The position numbers and the translations under genes are program-made. Source: Moniliella sp. 'wahieum' (Eukaryota; Basidiomycota; Moniliellomycetes; Moniliellales; Moniliellaceae). Taken from it: a DNA stretch of 64,000 bases. Every line of letters begins with the position of its first letter. Positions within the stretch are counted from its first letter, which is position 1. The DNA is taken from NCBI GenBank assembly GCA_003971905.1, contig RSEE01000031.1, positions 558,001 through 622,000 of the forward strand, written 5' to 3'. Of the stretch, positions 1-10,832 are shown piece after piece. Under the pieces are notes generated by a model. The model worked only from the letters and a program-made list of their open reading frames with translations. It searched no databases and had not been told where the DNA came from.

Positions 1-1211
1 CGCGTTCCCCTGTGACTGCTATCGCTGCTCCGGGCCATGGGCGGCATGGTCTCCCACCTGCCCCCCATCCGATCCGACCGGGCGATGGCTTAGCACCTGT
101 TGGAAGCGAGTCGGATGGTACTCTGTACGTCCCCCCCCCGCTTCTCCTCATCTTTCAAGCGCGAGTGATTCCGTTTCTGACCCACTTGTTTGGCCTTAGG
201 CACGTCGTCTGGCCGAACCACCTGTCATACATGGGGGCTCAACTTTCCCATCGTGACGACACGCCCGCTCGGGCCGGAGTGACTCGGCGGATGTGACGTC
301 CGAAGTGATCAAGCAAGTTTGGGCCCAGCCTAGTGGACATGCGCTTCCCAATCCAGAGCCGGTCACTGCGACCAAGACTGCTGAGGTCGCAAAGGCGTCT
401 CCAGCGTCAGAGAAGGCAGCCCCAGCAGGTTCCTCCCCACGGGTGCCTACCTCTGACCCGGCTCGCGGCTCTCGGCGGCCGGAGCCACGTGCCGCTCCTC
501 CCCAAGGTCCGCATGGGTACGGGACGGAACATGCAGCCACGATGACTGGATCGACGCTCCCGCTCCACCTGGGTTGGGGACCCGAGTAGCGTCTGCGTCT
601 GCGTCCGCATCGGCCTCTGTCTCGCCCGTCTCGTTCCCGCCGGAAGGCCAAGAATGGAGCAGCGAATACGCCCCGGATTACGGCTACGGGTACTACCCCT
701 CCCCCGCAATGCCGTTATCCAGTCCAGGCGACTACCTTGTGCCGCACGGCATGCCAGCTTTCTCTGCGCCCAAGCCGCTGGACGCTGGCAACCGTTTCGG
801 ATCGGTCTACGCGCCCTACCCCCCCACGCAACCCACAGGCTTCTCCCCACCCTTTCTGCCCCGCTCCCGGCCCGCAACGGGCGCGGGGCCCGCGTTTCCT
901 TGGGTGGATCACCAATGTTGCACCCGTGGCAGTACCCCGGACCAGGAACGCAGTACTATTCGTACCGTACGACGCCGTTCCTCCGCCCAGCTCCTTGGCT
1001 CGTCCCTCGTCCGCCCACCGACGCTGGCTCCGCTCCCGCTCCCGCTCCGGCCTCCTCCGCCCCCGCCCGCACCCCCGTCTCCGCGGACCCGGACCGCTCC
1101 CCTCGCTCGCCCGTCGCACCGGCTGCCACGTCGTCGTCCGACTCGGTGCGACGCGACCGGCTGGCCGAGCCCGGGCCGAGCGCGTTTGCTAGCTACGATC
1201 CGGTTTGGTAA
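1..1211 (+). CDS. Tyr/Pro/Ser-rich protein, 3' part (5' end outside window)
   Basis: I do not recognise this gene. Protein-like sequence continues through several frames and ends at TAA 1209-1211 with the residues ASYDPVW. At about 590-640 there is an Ala-Ser dipeptide run, then a Tyr/Pro-rich stretch (SSEYAPDYGYGYYPSPAM, then VYAPYPPTQPTG) at about 650-850, a further stretch with WQYPGPGTQYYSY at about 920-965, and an Ala/Pro/Ser-rich tail. The frame changes at least twice (near 590 and near 900), which I read as indel errors because the composition stays the same across the breaks. The upstream frame is open only from about 290, so the 5' boundary is unknown. Its last 20 or so codons are also the left end of the 28-kb duplicated unit. 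It converges on the YPK9 gene. Low-complexity composition suggests a disordered protein; no domain is visible. Confidence 0.5.
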
Positions 1212-1609
1212 CCGCTACCCGTAATCGTACCCGCGGTACCCTGTCCCTCCCGTCCCGCATCGTGTCTGGGTCCGGTTTCTTTTTTTTTTGGGTCCCCTTT
1301 TGCTCTCGCCACTGATTTTGTCTGGGCGCCGGGTGGTGGGGAGCTTAGTTGTACTATAGGATGCACGTCCCTGTTATCTGGCAAAACGAGCTAAACAAGC
1401 TTGATTAGCAAGCAGGGAGGGTACGCTGGGTTGGACAGGCGCAAGGCAACAGTAGTAGATTGGAAGTTTGAAGGGTAGGGGGGGGAGGGAGAGATACGAA
1501 ATACGAGATACGAGAGAGGATCGACAAGAAGCTCAACCAAGTTCACCTTGGAATGCAGGTTCAACGAAGGCTTCGGCTTTAGGCTTTAGGCTTCAGGCTT
1601 CAGGCTTTT
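1212..1609. other. Convergent intergenic region, copy 1
   Basis: Spacer between the 3' ends of the Tyr/Pro-rich gene (+) and YPK9 (-). It has a poly-T run near 1280, a G run near 1480, AATACGAGATACGAGA near 1500, and a heptad array at its right edge that runs into the YPK9 stop codon. No gene is seen. Confidence 0.6.
1575..1607. repeat. Heptad array GGCTTYA, 4 units (copy 1)
   Basis: Four 7-nt units, GGCTTTA twice and GGCTTCA twice, then a T run reaching the YPK9 stop codon. Copy 2 has six units at the same place. Confidence 0.85.
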
Positions 1610-4600
1610 TTAGGCGGGTGTGCTCTCGTTGGCCATGCCCTGGGCCACGGCCTTGTACAGCTTGGACGAGGTAGGTGGGGGGCTCTGGGAGGTGCGGGAA
1701 GGGTGGTAGTGGATCACACCCACGGCGGCCAAGGAGCGACCGAGGGTGTGGCGCGGGTGGAGGCGGCGGGAGAGGGCCTTGACGGCGCGCGCGACGGGCG
1801 CGACGAGGTACGCCTCAAACGTAAAGGAGAGCAGCGTGTTGATGAGCACGAGGACAAACAAGCTCGTGTGGACGTAGGCAGGCAAATCGATCAGGCCCAG
1901 AATGTCAAACACCCAGCCGTGGCGGACAAAGAGCGCGTAGAGCGAGAAGCAGTCAAGAGGCACAACGAGGCAGCAACATGGGGTTAGTGTACATGGGCTT
2001 GCGGTACGGCGGACCGACGCTAAACACGGCGGCGACGAGAATGTACTGGAAGGAGGAGGAGGAACAGCGCCGAGTTGGGCGGGTTGACCACGTTCATGCT
2101 GTCGGGTCAAACGCCGGCGGGTCGTACCACGGCTGCGCCGTGATGTAGAAAAAGGCAACAAACTGCGTTACAGCACAGATGATCACTTGGCCCAGCATGG
2201 AGGTGAGGACCTTTTTGCTCATCAGGTTGGCCGTCGGCCGCTTGGTCGACAAGTGCTCAAATGGCTCGGTTCGCGCCATGGCCACAGCACGGGAATAATG
2301 ATAAAGAGGTCAATGTAAAGGAACTGAAAGTCGCCCAACGAGGCAGCCAACGAGTAGTAGAGAATGGTGATGGACGTGAACTGGATCAACGAGTAGAGCG
2401 CCATGTACTTGAAGCAGCCAAAGCTCGTCACCAGCGCCGCCCGTCCTTCTCGGATCGTCGACAGAACACATCCAATGTCCGGCTGGCGGGACGTGAAAGG
2501 CGCAGCCGACGCCTCGGCCTCCGAGAGAGAGATGCCCACGTCAGCCGCCTTGAGCGCACCACAATCGTTCGCTCCATCGCCACACATGCCCACCGTGTAA
2601 CCAAGGGCTTGCAACCGCTCTACCAGCTCGTGTTTCTCGTCCGGAGACATGCGAGCAAACACCGCCCCCTTGAGCAACATTCTCCGAACCGTCTCCACCG
2701 GCGCACAGTCCACCATCCAACGAAACACATCCGCTAGCGCAAGCTGATATCGTGTCCGCCACTCTCGTCGAGAGGGAGAACGTGCAAGTCAACGTCCGAC
2801 GGCTTCAGCGCCCACGGGTCCAGCTTCAGCTGTTCATCGTCCACGTTCTGCCACTCGATCGATTTGCCTTCCAACGGGCCACCTTCCGCCCCCGTCCAGA
2901 CCGGCATATACACCGCCGTCGACGGCCCCAGCATGCCACACTCGCGCGCAACACTCACTGCCGTACGAGGGTTGTCGCCCGTGACCATCTTGGTGCCAAT
3001 GTGGGCGTTCCGCAGGGCGGCAATGGCGGAAGGGGTGCCCGGCTTGATCTTGTTCTCAAAGATGATCAAGCCAAGGAACGTACTGCGACTCGGCCTGGGC
3101 ACGGGTCATGCGCTGGGCCTTGACCCAGCTCAGACCGGGAAGCGACTTGCCTGCACACGCAATAACACGGTACCCATGCTTGGTGTAGTACGCCAACAGG
3201 TCCTCGTAATCGGCCGGGAACGACTCGGGAGGCAAATGTCGGCCATCACCTCGGGCGCCCTTGACAAATACCTCCATCGAGTCGGATCGCATCCGCTTCA
3301 CCACCACACTCATCCGTCGCAACTGGCTCACAAACTCAAACGTCCGCAGCACCCCCAACTCGAGGAAATGGGCGCGCTTGCCCGGGCGCAAAGCGTCGGC
3401 CACATCAAACTCACCGCTGCCAGGCGGACGGACAACCGTTTGGACTAGGGCAGGAGGGCGGTCGGTCAAGCGCGCCTTCCCTTCCTTGGCCGTCGATCCG
3501 GTGCCTGTTGCCGCCCGCGCTGAGCGTTCTCGCCCCTCATCCAACGTCCATCCCGTGTACTCAAACATCTTGACATCCAATGGGTCCCCAATCACCTCTC
3601 CATCCACAACTTTGAGCGAATGGCAGGTGGCCAAAGCATGAAGCAGAGGCAGCTTGCGCGCCTCCCGGTCCTCCTTGGGCGCATTGTCCGCCGTTGGCAT
3701 TTCGTCCGCTGACTCGTGCACTCGGAAAACCGGTTCTCACGTGCCGAGATGGTGCGGGTACCAAGCACGTCCAGCCCATCTTCCGTTAACGTCCTGTCTT
3801 GTCAAAGCAAACACATTAATCTTGCCCGCCATGTTAACCCGGTTGGGGGAGATGCAAAAGATGTCCTTGGAGCGCAAACGTGAGATGGCAAATGCTGTCC
3901 CCACGCTCATCGTGGCGGCAAGGGGGGGAACCACCACGGTGATCAAGTCCAGCGCACGGACAACGATCAGGTGCCAAGCAATTCCCATACGCACAAAGCC
4001 CACGCCCGAGATGGTAAAGCCTACGCAGGCGATGCCGGCCAAGAAACCAATAAAGCGGAACGAGTCACGGTAGAATTTGAACCCCATAGGCTTGGGGAAA
4101 AGCATGGAGCGCACCAAGGCTCCCTTGGTGGTGTTGAACCCAGTACGGGCGACCATGGCCAGTGCATTCGCTTGGTCCTCATTGTCCGACGAAGGCACAG
4201 CCAATCCCCCCCCATTGGGGCGGATGCGCACAATACGTGTGCCTCCAAAGAGGAAGTGTCTTGCAGCTCGGGCGAAATTTCACTGCCAGGAGTCAAGAGC
4301 AACTTCATCTCAGCATCCGTCACTGGTACCTTGGAGACCGGAACACTCTCCCCTGTCAGCATTGACTCATTCACAATCGCATCGCCCGACAAGAGCACCG
4401 AGTCGGCAGGGAACAGAAGCAACCAGGCTCAGCCACGTCGTACACATCCCCGGGAACCAAGGCGGACTGTCGAGAGTGAGCCATTCGCCATCCCGAAGAA
4501 CTTTGACGGGGCAGGAGAAGCGGGACATCTCCCGCATCCGCTCCACCGTTGACTTGGTCTCGATCAGAGTCGTTGTAATCGAAGCGAGAGAAATGACGGC

Positions 4601-6556
4601 AACAAATGCGTAGTAGTAGTCATCCACACTCCAGAGCACAATTGAAACGATTTGGAACATGTAGAACGGATGCAGCACCTCGTCCACCAACAACGCCCAT
4701 ACCGACTTGGCCTCAATGTCGATCGCGTTCGGCCCAAACACAATGTGACGGTCTTCCAGCTGGTCGTCGCTCACGCCTTGCGCCACAGCTTTAACTGAGG
4801 TCCAACCGCCATCACGCCAGTCCTTCGCCATACGAAGGCGCCCTGAAGGCGGATGGAGAATAAAACGGGTGTAGCGGTAGTCAGAAACTTGAGCTCCATC
4901 AGTTGTTCAGTATCTGTGCCTGCATAGGGATTATTCGACCAGGAGGCCTGGGTACCATTCGCAGCCTGCTTGCCGTTTCCGTTGGCAGTGGCAGCTTGGA
5001 ACAGTTTGGTGCGCTGGTTCAACGCCGCCTGATCGGACGCTGTTGAGGGAGGATCAAATGAGAAGTCGGGGGGAATACGTAGCAAGGGGGCGAGCAAAAG
5101 GAATGGTGTTCATCTTCGCTTCAAAGAGGTCTCCCCATTCGGTTGTGACCATCACGAACTCGGCATCGACAAAGTCGCATTCGCGGCAAACCCACTTGAG
5201 CCGAAGGCGTGGAGCCAACGTGCCAGCAAGTAAACAACCCAAACGTGCAGACCGAAGCGATCATAAAGAGCAGGTGGTGGAAACGCACGATCTGATATCC
5301 TGTCAGGCGGATGAGCGAGTCCTCCTCCACAAGGTAAATTTGTTGCCGGGATTGAGAAGACTTGTCGAGGAACGTCTTGCCCTCTTGTTCCCGCTGCAAC
5401 GACTCGGCGGTGGGGGGGCCGTCATCCAGCGCACTCCCAGCCAGGAGGGGCTCTTGTCACCCCCAGAAAAGGCATGCATGCTGACCTCGGGGTGTTGGTG
5501 AAGGTAATGTGTTCCCGCTCCAGGTCGGCAAGGTCGAGGTCCAATTCATCCTCCGGGGCGCCAGCATCGTGGTCGCCAAAGACAGGATCGCCTCGTCCAC
5601 CCAGGGTGCCAAAGGCCGAGGCATCAACCCCCCACGGTCCTCGTCAGAGCTGGACTGGTCGTCGTGAATGCCCGAGGGGGAAGAGTCGCCACCACTGGAC
5701 AGAGCGTCATCCGAGTTCATGTAAGGGCCGTACCCATCCTCGGACAGACCGAGTGACTCGTTTGAGTCACGCCGAACCGGTGCATTTTCTTCGTCCCGCC
5801 GTGACTCGTCTCCACGAAGAGAGTTCATAATGGAAGACAGGAAACCCTGGTTGGACCGCGCGAACCCACCACCATGTCGTCATGACCATCGCGGGAGTGA
5901 CGCGCCCTACCAGCACGGCTAAACTGGCTCGACTGACGATGCGTGGGCAGGGCACCCGATACGCCCTCCTCGGCGGACCAAGGGAAATGACACTGGGACC
6001 TGGCGCTTCCAGCGACGCCATGCTGGTCCGGCGCGTGCGCCGCAGCACAGGTGAATGGGAAAAGCGTGTGACCGACGAGGAGCGACGGCTCGTCAAACCA
6101 GGGTGTGGAGGCTGGTGATGCATCTGGGTCGGAGGACGAAAGGTCAGCCATCCATGCCTCCACCAGGCTCTGCAGAAGACCAAAGCGCATGAGATGGGGG
6201 GGGGGGAGGACGGAATACATACGAGGTGTAGCTGCTGGGCACAGCTCCAGCCGAAGGGCCATCGAAGATGGAGCCCTGGTCGTTGTAGTGGCCAATCTGG
6301 CTGTCGCGGCGAGCACGAGAGCCGCCGACAGCGACGGGCGCAGAGTAGGTGGCCTCGTCGCCTTGAGGAGCAGCACCGGGCTCGCCGTCATGGATCCATG
6401 CAGGCCTCGGCGGTTTCCTTATCGGTGAAGAAAGGGGAGGCAGCAAGCTGGATGGGGGGTTGCTCCTTGGGGGCGGCATCGGGAGCGGGCACGGACTGGC
6501 GGGCCAAAGGGGGCCTGGTACTCGGCGTCGGCACGATGTGCTGGGGGACCGGGCAT
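1610..6556 (-). CDS. YPK9: P5B-type ATPase (YPK9/ATP13A2 family), copy 1, multiply frameshifted
   Basis: Membrane P-type ATPase of the P5B group. Known members sit in vacuole, lysosome or endosome membranes and export polyamines to the cytosol. Seen here: the dephosphorylation loop [13 protein letters not shown] (near 4350), hinge GDGANDC (near 2580), a six-helix C-terminal membrane half, and C-terminus MANESTPA just before the stop at 1610. The start is taken as the ATG at 6554-6556. An intron with donor GTATGT is predicted at about 6168-6222. At least ten single-base breaks interrupt the frame. One lies in the phosphorylation motif itself (3793-3812, where [10 protein letters not shown] lacks bases present in copy 2) and one in PPALP (near 3920). 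The TM5-6 region near 2300-2450 is open here but broken in copy 2, so the copies complement each other. I favour sequence errors over pseudogenisation. Confidence 0.88.
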
Positions 6557-7997
6557 GGTGGTGGGGGGAGGTCCTCCCGGGGGGGATGCTTGGCAGGCGC
6601 AAGAGTGGGGCGAGGAGAAGCGAGAGGTGGAGGTGGGGGCTCGAGAAAAATTTGCCGCGGGCGGGCTGCCCAAGTCGGATGCGGGCGGCGGCTGGGACGA
6701 TGCAAGGGGCGGCTGGGCAGCGCGGCGGCAGGCAACGCCCCTCGTAATCGAGCAATCAGTAATCACCGCTCGTGCGCCCTCTCACCGCACACGGCCGATT
6801 GCAGGCGGCATCCAAACGTCCCAGCGCGCTTGCAGCGCCTCGCACACTGCCCCCCTGCGCCCGCATCCAATGGGCCAGGGCCAGCTGGGGCAACCCTAGC
6901 CGACGCACACCCGTGCCTGGGGCCACCTGCTGCCTCGTGTTGAGTCAAGTGACTAGCACCGACTACGTCGAATTCAGCGCCGCAGTCTTCCAGGCTGCCG
7001 CTGCCTCCCTCCCGCCGGCCCTCCTCTTCGGCACATCATCCACATCCACCGTCGGCATCCCTCGCTCATCTCCCCACCGCCTGCACCTCCACCGCCACGC
7101 CGGCACCGCCCTCAGCGTAGCACCAATGGGTTATCCAATAACAAAGACCCCGAACCACTGTGGTTGTATCTCGTTAATCACTGACCAGGAAACTTATCCG
7201 AGCAGAAGCATGGCGGGACGAAGATGACCTAGTAGATTGCGCCTCCGAACAACAAAAAGCGTGAATTGAATCCGCTGCCCGAGGGAAGTGGAAGAAAGGT
7301 CTATATTTGGTGTGGGCACTGGACGAAAATTCTTTTAACGACAAGCGATGGAGCCGGGTTTCATCCTCCTAGCTGAGGCAGACATGGGTGTCAAACTGGC
7401 AGACAAAAGGCTGAGGGGCAGGGCCGCAGGTTGGAGCTGCTATGGTTTTTCGCTTCAAGTGGGTATAGGGAGGGTGAGAGGGCGATGCCCTTCCACTTGT
7501 GGAGACGGTGGCACAGTATACTCGTGCTGCATGGACCATCGATGGTGAGTGGCTCCGTGATGGCGTTCCCAAGGGAGAAAAGATGCTGCATTGCAGAGAA
7601 ATTGCTTGGCCCGGCACCGGAGCGAGCTGCGCCTGTGGCTATCGTACTAAGATTGAGATCCGCTTATAGATTAACAAGTGGAATTCAACCTCAGGATATG
7701 GTTTGCCGCACTAATGCCTCTCTACTTACGTCTGGTATGACATGTGCAACACTACCTGACCCCCCATCTCACAGATAGATAAGACTGTCGCTCATCCAGC
7801 TGCTAACCTCTCCTCGACGCCTTCGTCGCCTAGCCCGACCACAGCACTCTGCTGGACAGCGCCCCCAACAAGCCAATGATTCCTGCACACACAAACGTCC
7901 GATTCACACGTACTATAGCCAAGGTATACACTCGGTACACAATCACTCTGCCGCCTACATCCCGGGCCCACATCGTCCCCACATCCTTTTCCCCCAT
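6557..7997. other. Intergenic region upstream of YPK9, copy 1
   Basis: This 1.4 kb holds the presumed promoter and 5' leader of YPK9 (-) and the 3' flank of SSH4 (-). The first part (6560-7000) is GC-rich. The part from about 7130 to 7800 is more AT-rich and contains no protein-like frame. Nothing else is recognised. Confidence 0.5.
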
Positions 7998-9781
7998 TTA
8001 CCCTCGGGGCTCCCCGGGCGCAGGGGCGTGCACCAGGATAGTTGGTGCGGTGGGTGCGGTGGGTGCGGCGGCGGGTACATCGGGGGGGGCGGGGGCGGGG
8101 TGGAGGAGGAGAGGGGCAATTGCACGCCCCTCCTGGTTCCGGGGCGAATCCAGCGGCGCAGTGCCGTCCACATTCCGCCGTCTTGCTCTTCCCCAAAAGC
8201 CGAGTAGGGGGGGGAGAAGCTCGCCGGGGCGCGGCGCGGGTAGTGGTGTGGCTGGTCATGCCGTGTCCGCTGCGCGGGGCAGCCAGCGAGTGCAAGGAGA
8301 TATCCACCCCGCTCGAGCGGGGGGACAGCATAGGGCTTGAAGGGGCAAGCGATACGCGGTCCTCCTCCCCTTCGCTGAGGTCGGAAATGGAAAGGTCACC
8401 CCCTTGGGGGGGCAGCAGATGAGGAGAAATGCTGCGCTGTAGCGGGGCTCGGACCGCATCCGCAGCACCGAGCAACGGCGAGATGGGTGGTGGAGGGAGC
8501 AATGGGTGTCCAGGTCCGGCAGTGGGGAGGAGCGAGGCCGAGGTGCCCTGAGCCGCATCGGAAGATTGGATCAACACGCTTCCGCCCTCGGCCCCATAGG
8601 CTGGGGGAGGGGGCAAGTTGCCCACCATCGGTGCCAACCCCCACTTTTTAACGTTAGCTTCGATGAAGACAAAGCCAGCCTGACCTAGGTTGACATGTAC
8701 CTCGGCCGGCCCATCGGCCGCCAAGGTGGGGAAAAAGTCGTGGTTGGTCAAGCCGACAAAAGCTTCATGGAAGCGCTTGCCATTACGCGTAAAGAACACC
8801 CGACCCAACCGCGGACGGTAGCCCATACCAATCACATCGCCTTGTCGGTACGGCACGCTGTAGGGCATTTCGTTCCAGGGAGCATTGTGACACCGCGTAC
8901 CATCCAAGCTAAAGTACCCAATCGAATACTTGAGCAGACCTACTCAGCCCGCGTTAGCTAGCCATGCCCCCTCGTCCCATCGACCCAAGAAAACAACGTA
9001 CCTGGAAAGCGAAAGGCGGGGTAGGGTTTGGTTGCCAAGCCGATCGCGACATTGGTCGTTTCGGGCTTGCGGAACATCTTGACCTCGAGATAATACACCT
9101 CATTCGTTTTCGGAAGGGGCAAGTTGGATTGCACGCTCACAGCCCCACCTTCTTCGGGGGCTAAGCCATGGCCATCATCGAGAAACGTAATTTCGGTCCG
9201 GCCCTGGACGTAAACAGGCGGGTTGGCTTCGTAGTCCGGTTCAAAGGACCACGCTTGCACGCCCTTTTCCTGGATGGTCACCATCTGAGGCGGCGTCAAC
9301 TCAGTCGGCACACTGCCTAGCGGGTGAGTGCGCGCCCACGCTTGGGCGCGTCCGTATCCGGTGCGCTCGCCGGGCCCCAAACTGGCAAGGTACGCTCGTT
9401 CTCGCTCCGCATCGGAACGGCGCGCCGCGGCGTCCGTCTCCTCGCGCATAATGTTGGTCGGAAGCCGGTCCTCGCGCAGCGCGATCCCCGCGCTCCGCCG
9501 TACCAGCAACACAATCAGCAGGACCAAGAACATGACGCCGGCCATGGCGGACAAGACAATGATGAGGGCCACCAGAAGGGGGAGATGCCATCGCTTGCGC
9601 GGAGCTGGACAGGAGGCCCCTCCAGCTGTGACGATCGGTCCAAGCCAAAGGGAGGTGCCGGCGCGGCGCGCACACCAGGTGGCAAGAAGGGAGGCAAGGT
9701 CATGCCCCAGGCTAGAACGGCGGCCCCAGCACGGGCGGCCAGAGGGGGGGGCAGCGATGCAGCGCCGCGGCGTGGAGGCAT
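7998..9781 (-). CDS. SSH4: SSH4/EAR1-type SPRY-domain Rsp5 adaptor, copy 1
   Basis: Single-pass endosomal/vacuolar membrane protein. In yeast, Ssh4 recruits Rsp5 ubiquitin ligase to cargo for sorting into multivesicular bodies. Order: Pro-rich N-terminus (chosen start MPPRRGAASL at 9781), a transmembrane helix (LIIVLSAMAGVMFLVLLIVLL, near 9500-9570), a linker, and the family signature block with FEPDYEANPPVYVQGRTEI and VQSNLPLPKTNEVYYLE. An intron at 8940-9001 (62 nt, GTACGT...TAG) restores FPGLLKYSIGYFSLDG across the splice. The SPRY part continues with IGMGYRPRLGRVFFTRNG and NLGQAGFVFIEANVKKWGLAP. The tail is Ser/Pro-rich. Breaks: one base missing near 9570 before the TM helix, and one in the tail that hides the PPPY motif seen in copy 2. 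Stop inferred from copy 2. Confidence 0.85.
8940..9001 (-). other. SSH4 intron, copy 1
   Basis: 62 nt. Donor GTACGT directly after CCAG, branch-like GCTAAC, acceptor GAGTAG. Removing it joins FRFPG to LLKYSIGYF, as in other SSH4 proteins. Copy 2 has the same intron at 37039-37100. Confidence 0.85.
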
Positions 9782-10832
9782 GGTGACGAGGAAGGTGGTG
9801 GGGCCAAGAATGATTTCCTTCGGGGTGGGTGCTGCGGAGCAAACACAGCCGAGCTTCTTGCTGGTTGGGCGAGGGGATGGCTTGCCGGTACTCGATCGTC
9901 GATGGCAGTTGGTTCTGCGTATCCACACAGGACACCGAGTGCTGAGTTGAGTGTCCTGAGTGCTGAGTGTGGTGTGCTGATACAGTGCTCAGTGTAGTGC
10001 GGAGCGCTGAGCCAGCACGCCCTCAGCGCTGACATGCTGACACTGCCCCACGGCGTCTGAGAGCGGGCTGGCGGCTCGTGGCACATATGACGTAAGGTGT
10101 GCCTTGCGGCGGGCTGCACGCCGGAGGTTGCCGGCCATAAGGCCTAAGGCGCTCGCTTATAGCTCAGGCGCTCCACAAGCGAAGCGCTTACAACGTCAAA
10201 ATTCCAATGCTCAGGCGGGGGACAATCCAACTCGGATGGCCGGTGGCGGCGCAACGAGTAACCATCGGGACCCATACACGGCCTGCACAGCCACTGCCAT
10301 CCCACCAGCTAGAGAGACCAGCCCAGCCCTTCTGGGGCGTCCGCGGTCTGATGGGAGCCCCCCCGGGGCGGCGTTTTTCTCACGACTCGCGCCCAGTCTC
10401 CTCTCGCCTCTTCCAAACAACGCTCACCCACGCAGACATCCTAGTACTCCTGTTGCGCTCGCCTCCGCACCACCCCTATACCGAACAAACAGGAGGAGGC
10501 AATACAGGATGAGCGGCACGAGTATGATGGCATTCGAAAGAACGGATACGAGAGACAACATCGTGACAAAAATCAGGGCCGTACCGTGACCCCATAAGAC
10601 CAACAAACATTGGGTCAGACGGATGGGTTAGGGAGCCGTGGGTGCCGGCGTCTGGGACGGCAAAACAGGAGGGTCAGGGCGGTACGAGCGAGGGTAAATA
10701 GGGGTAGGGCGAGGACGATGGTACATCATCACAGGCGCCGTACCGATCGCGACCCGGTTCCGGCCCGAGTCGGGGTGGACAGGTGCGCTGGACGGCAAAC
10801 GCGACGGTGCAACAGGCGTTGGTGGGTGCGAA
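9782..10832. other. Intergenic region, copy 1 (SSH4 upstream / orphan 3' side)
   Basis: Contains repeated GTGCTGAGT-like units at about 9938-9990 and palindrome-rich sequence around AAGGCCTAAGGCGC at 10140. On the minus strand, 10621-10860 gives a 78-codon Pro-rich reading ending APTAP, which continues the copy-2 orphan frame past its TGA. At 10424-10600 there is a hydrophobic reading (VLSNAIILVPLILYCLLLFV) in another frame. Neither is convincing as an independent gene. Confidence 0.4.

Noticed and set aside
1703-1987. Plus-strand frame opposite the YPK9 C-terminus (repeated at 29795-30181)
   Set aside because: Shadow of the conserved YPK9 frame; no independent signal.
1610-6556. Calling copy-1 YPK9 (and the other broken copy-1 genes) pseudogenes
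   Set aside because: Breaks are single-base indels, dense and complementary to those in copy 2, which fits sequence error better than decay.
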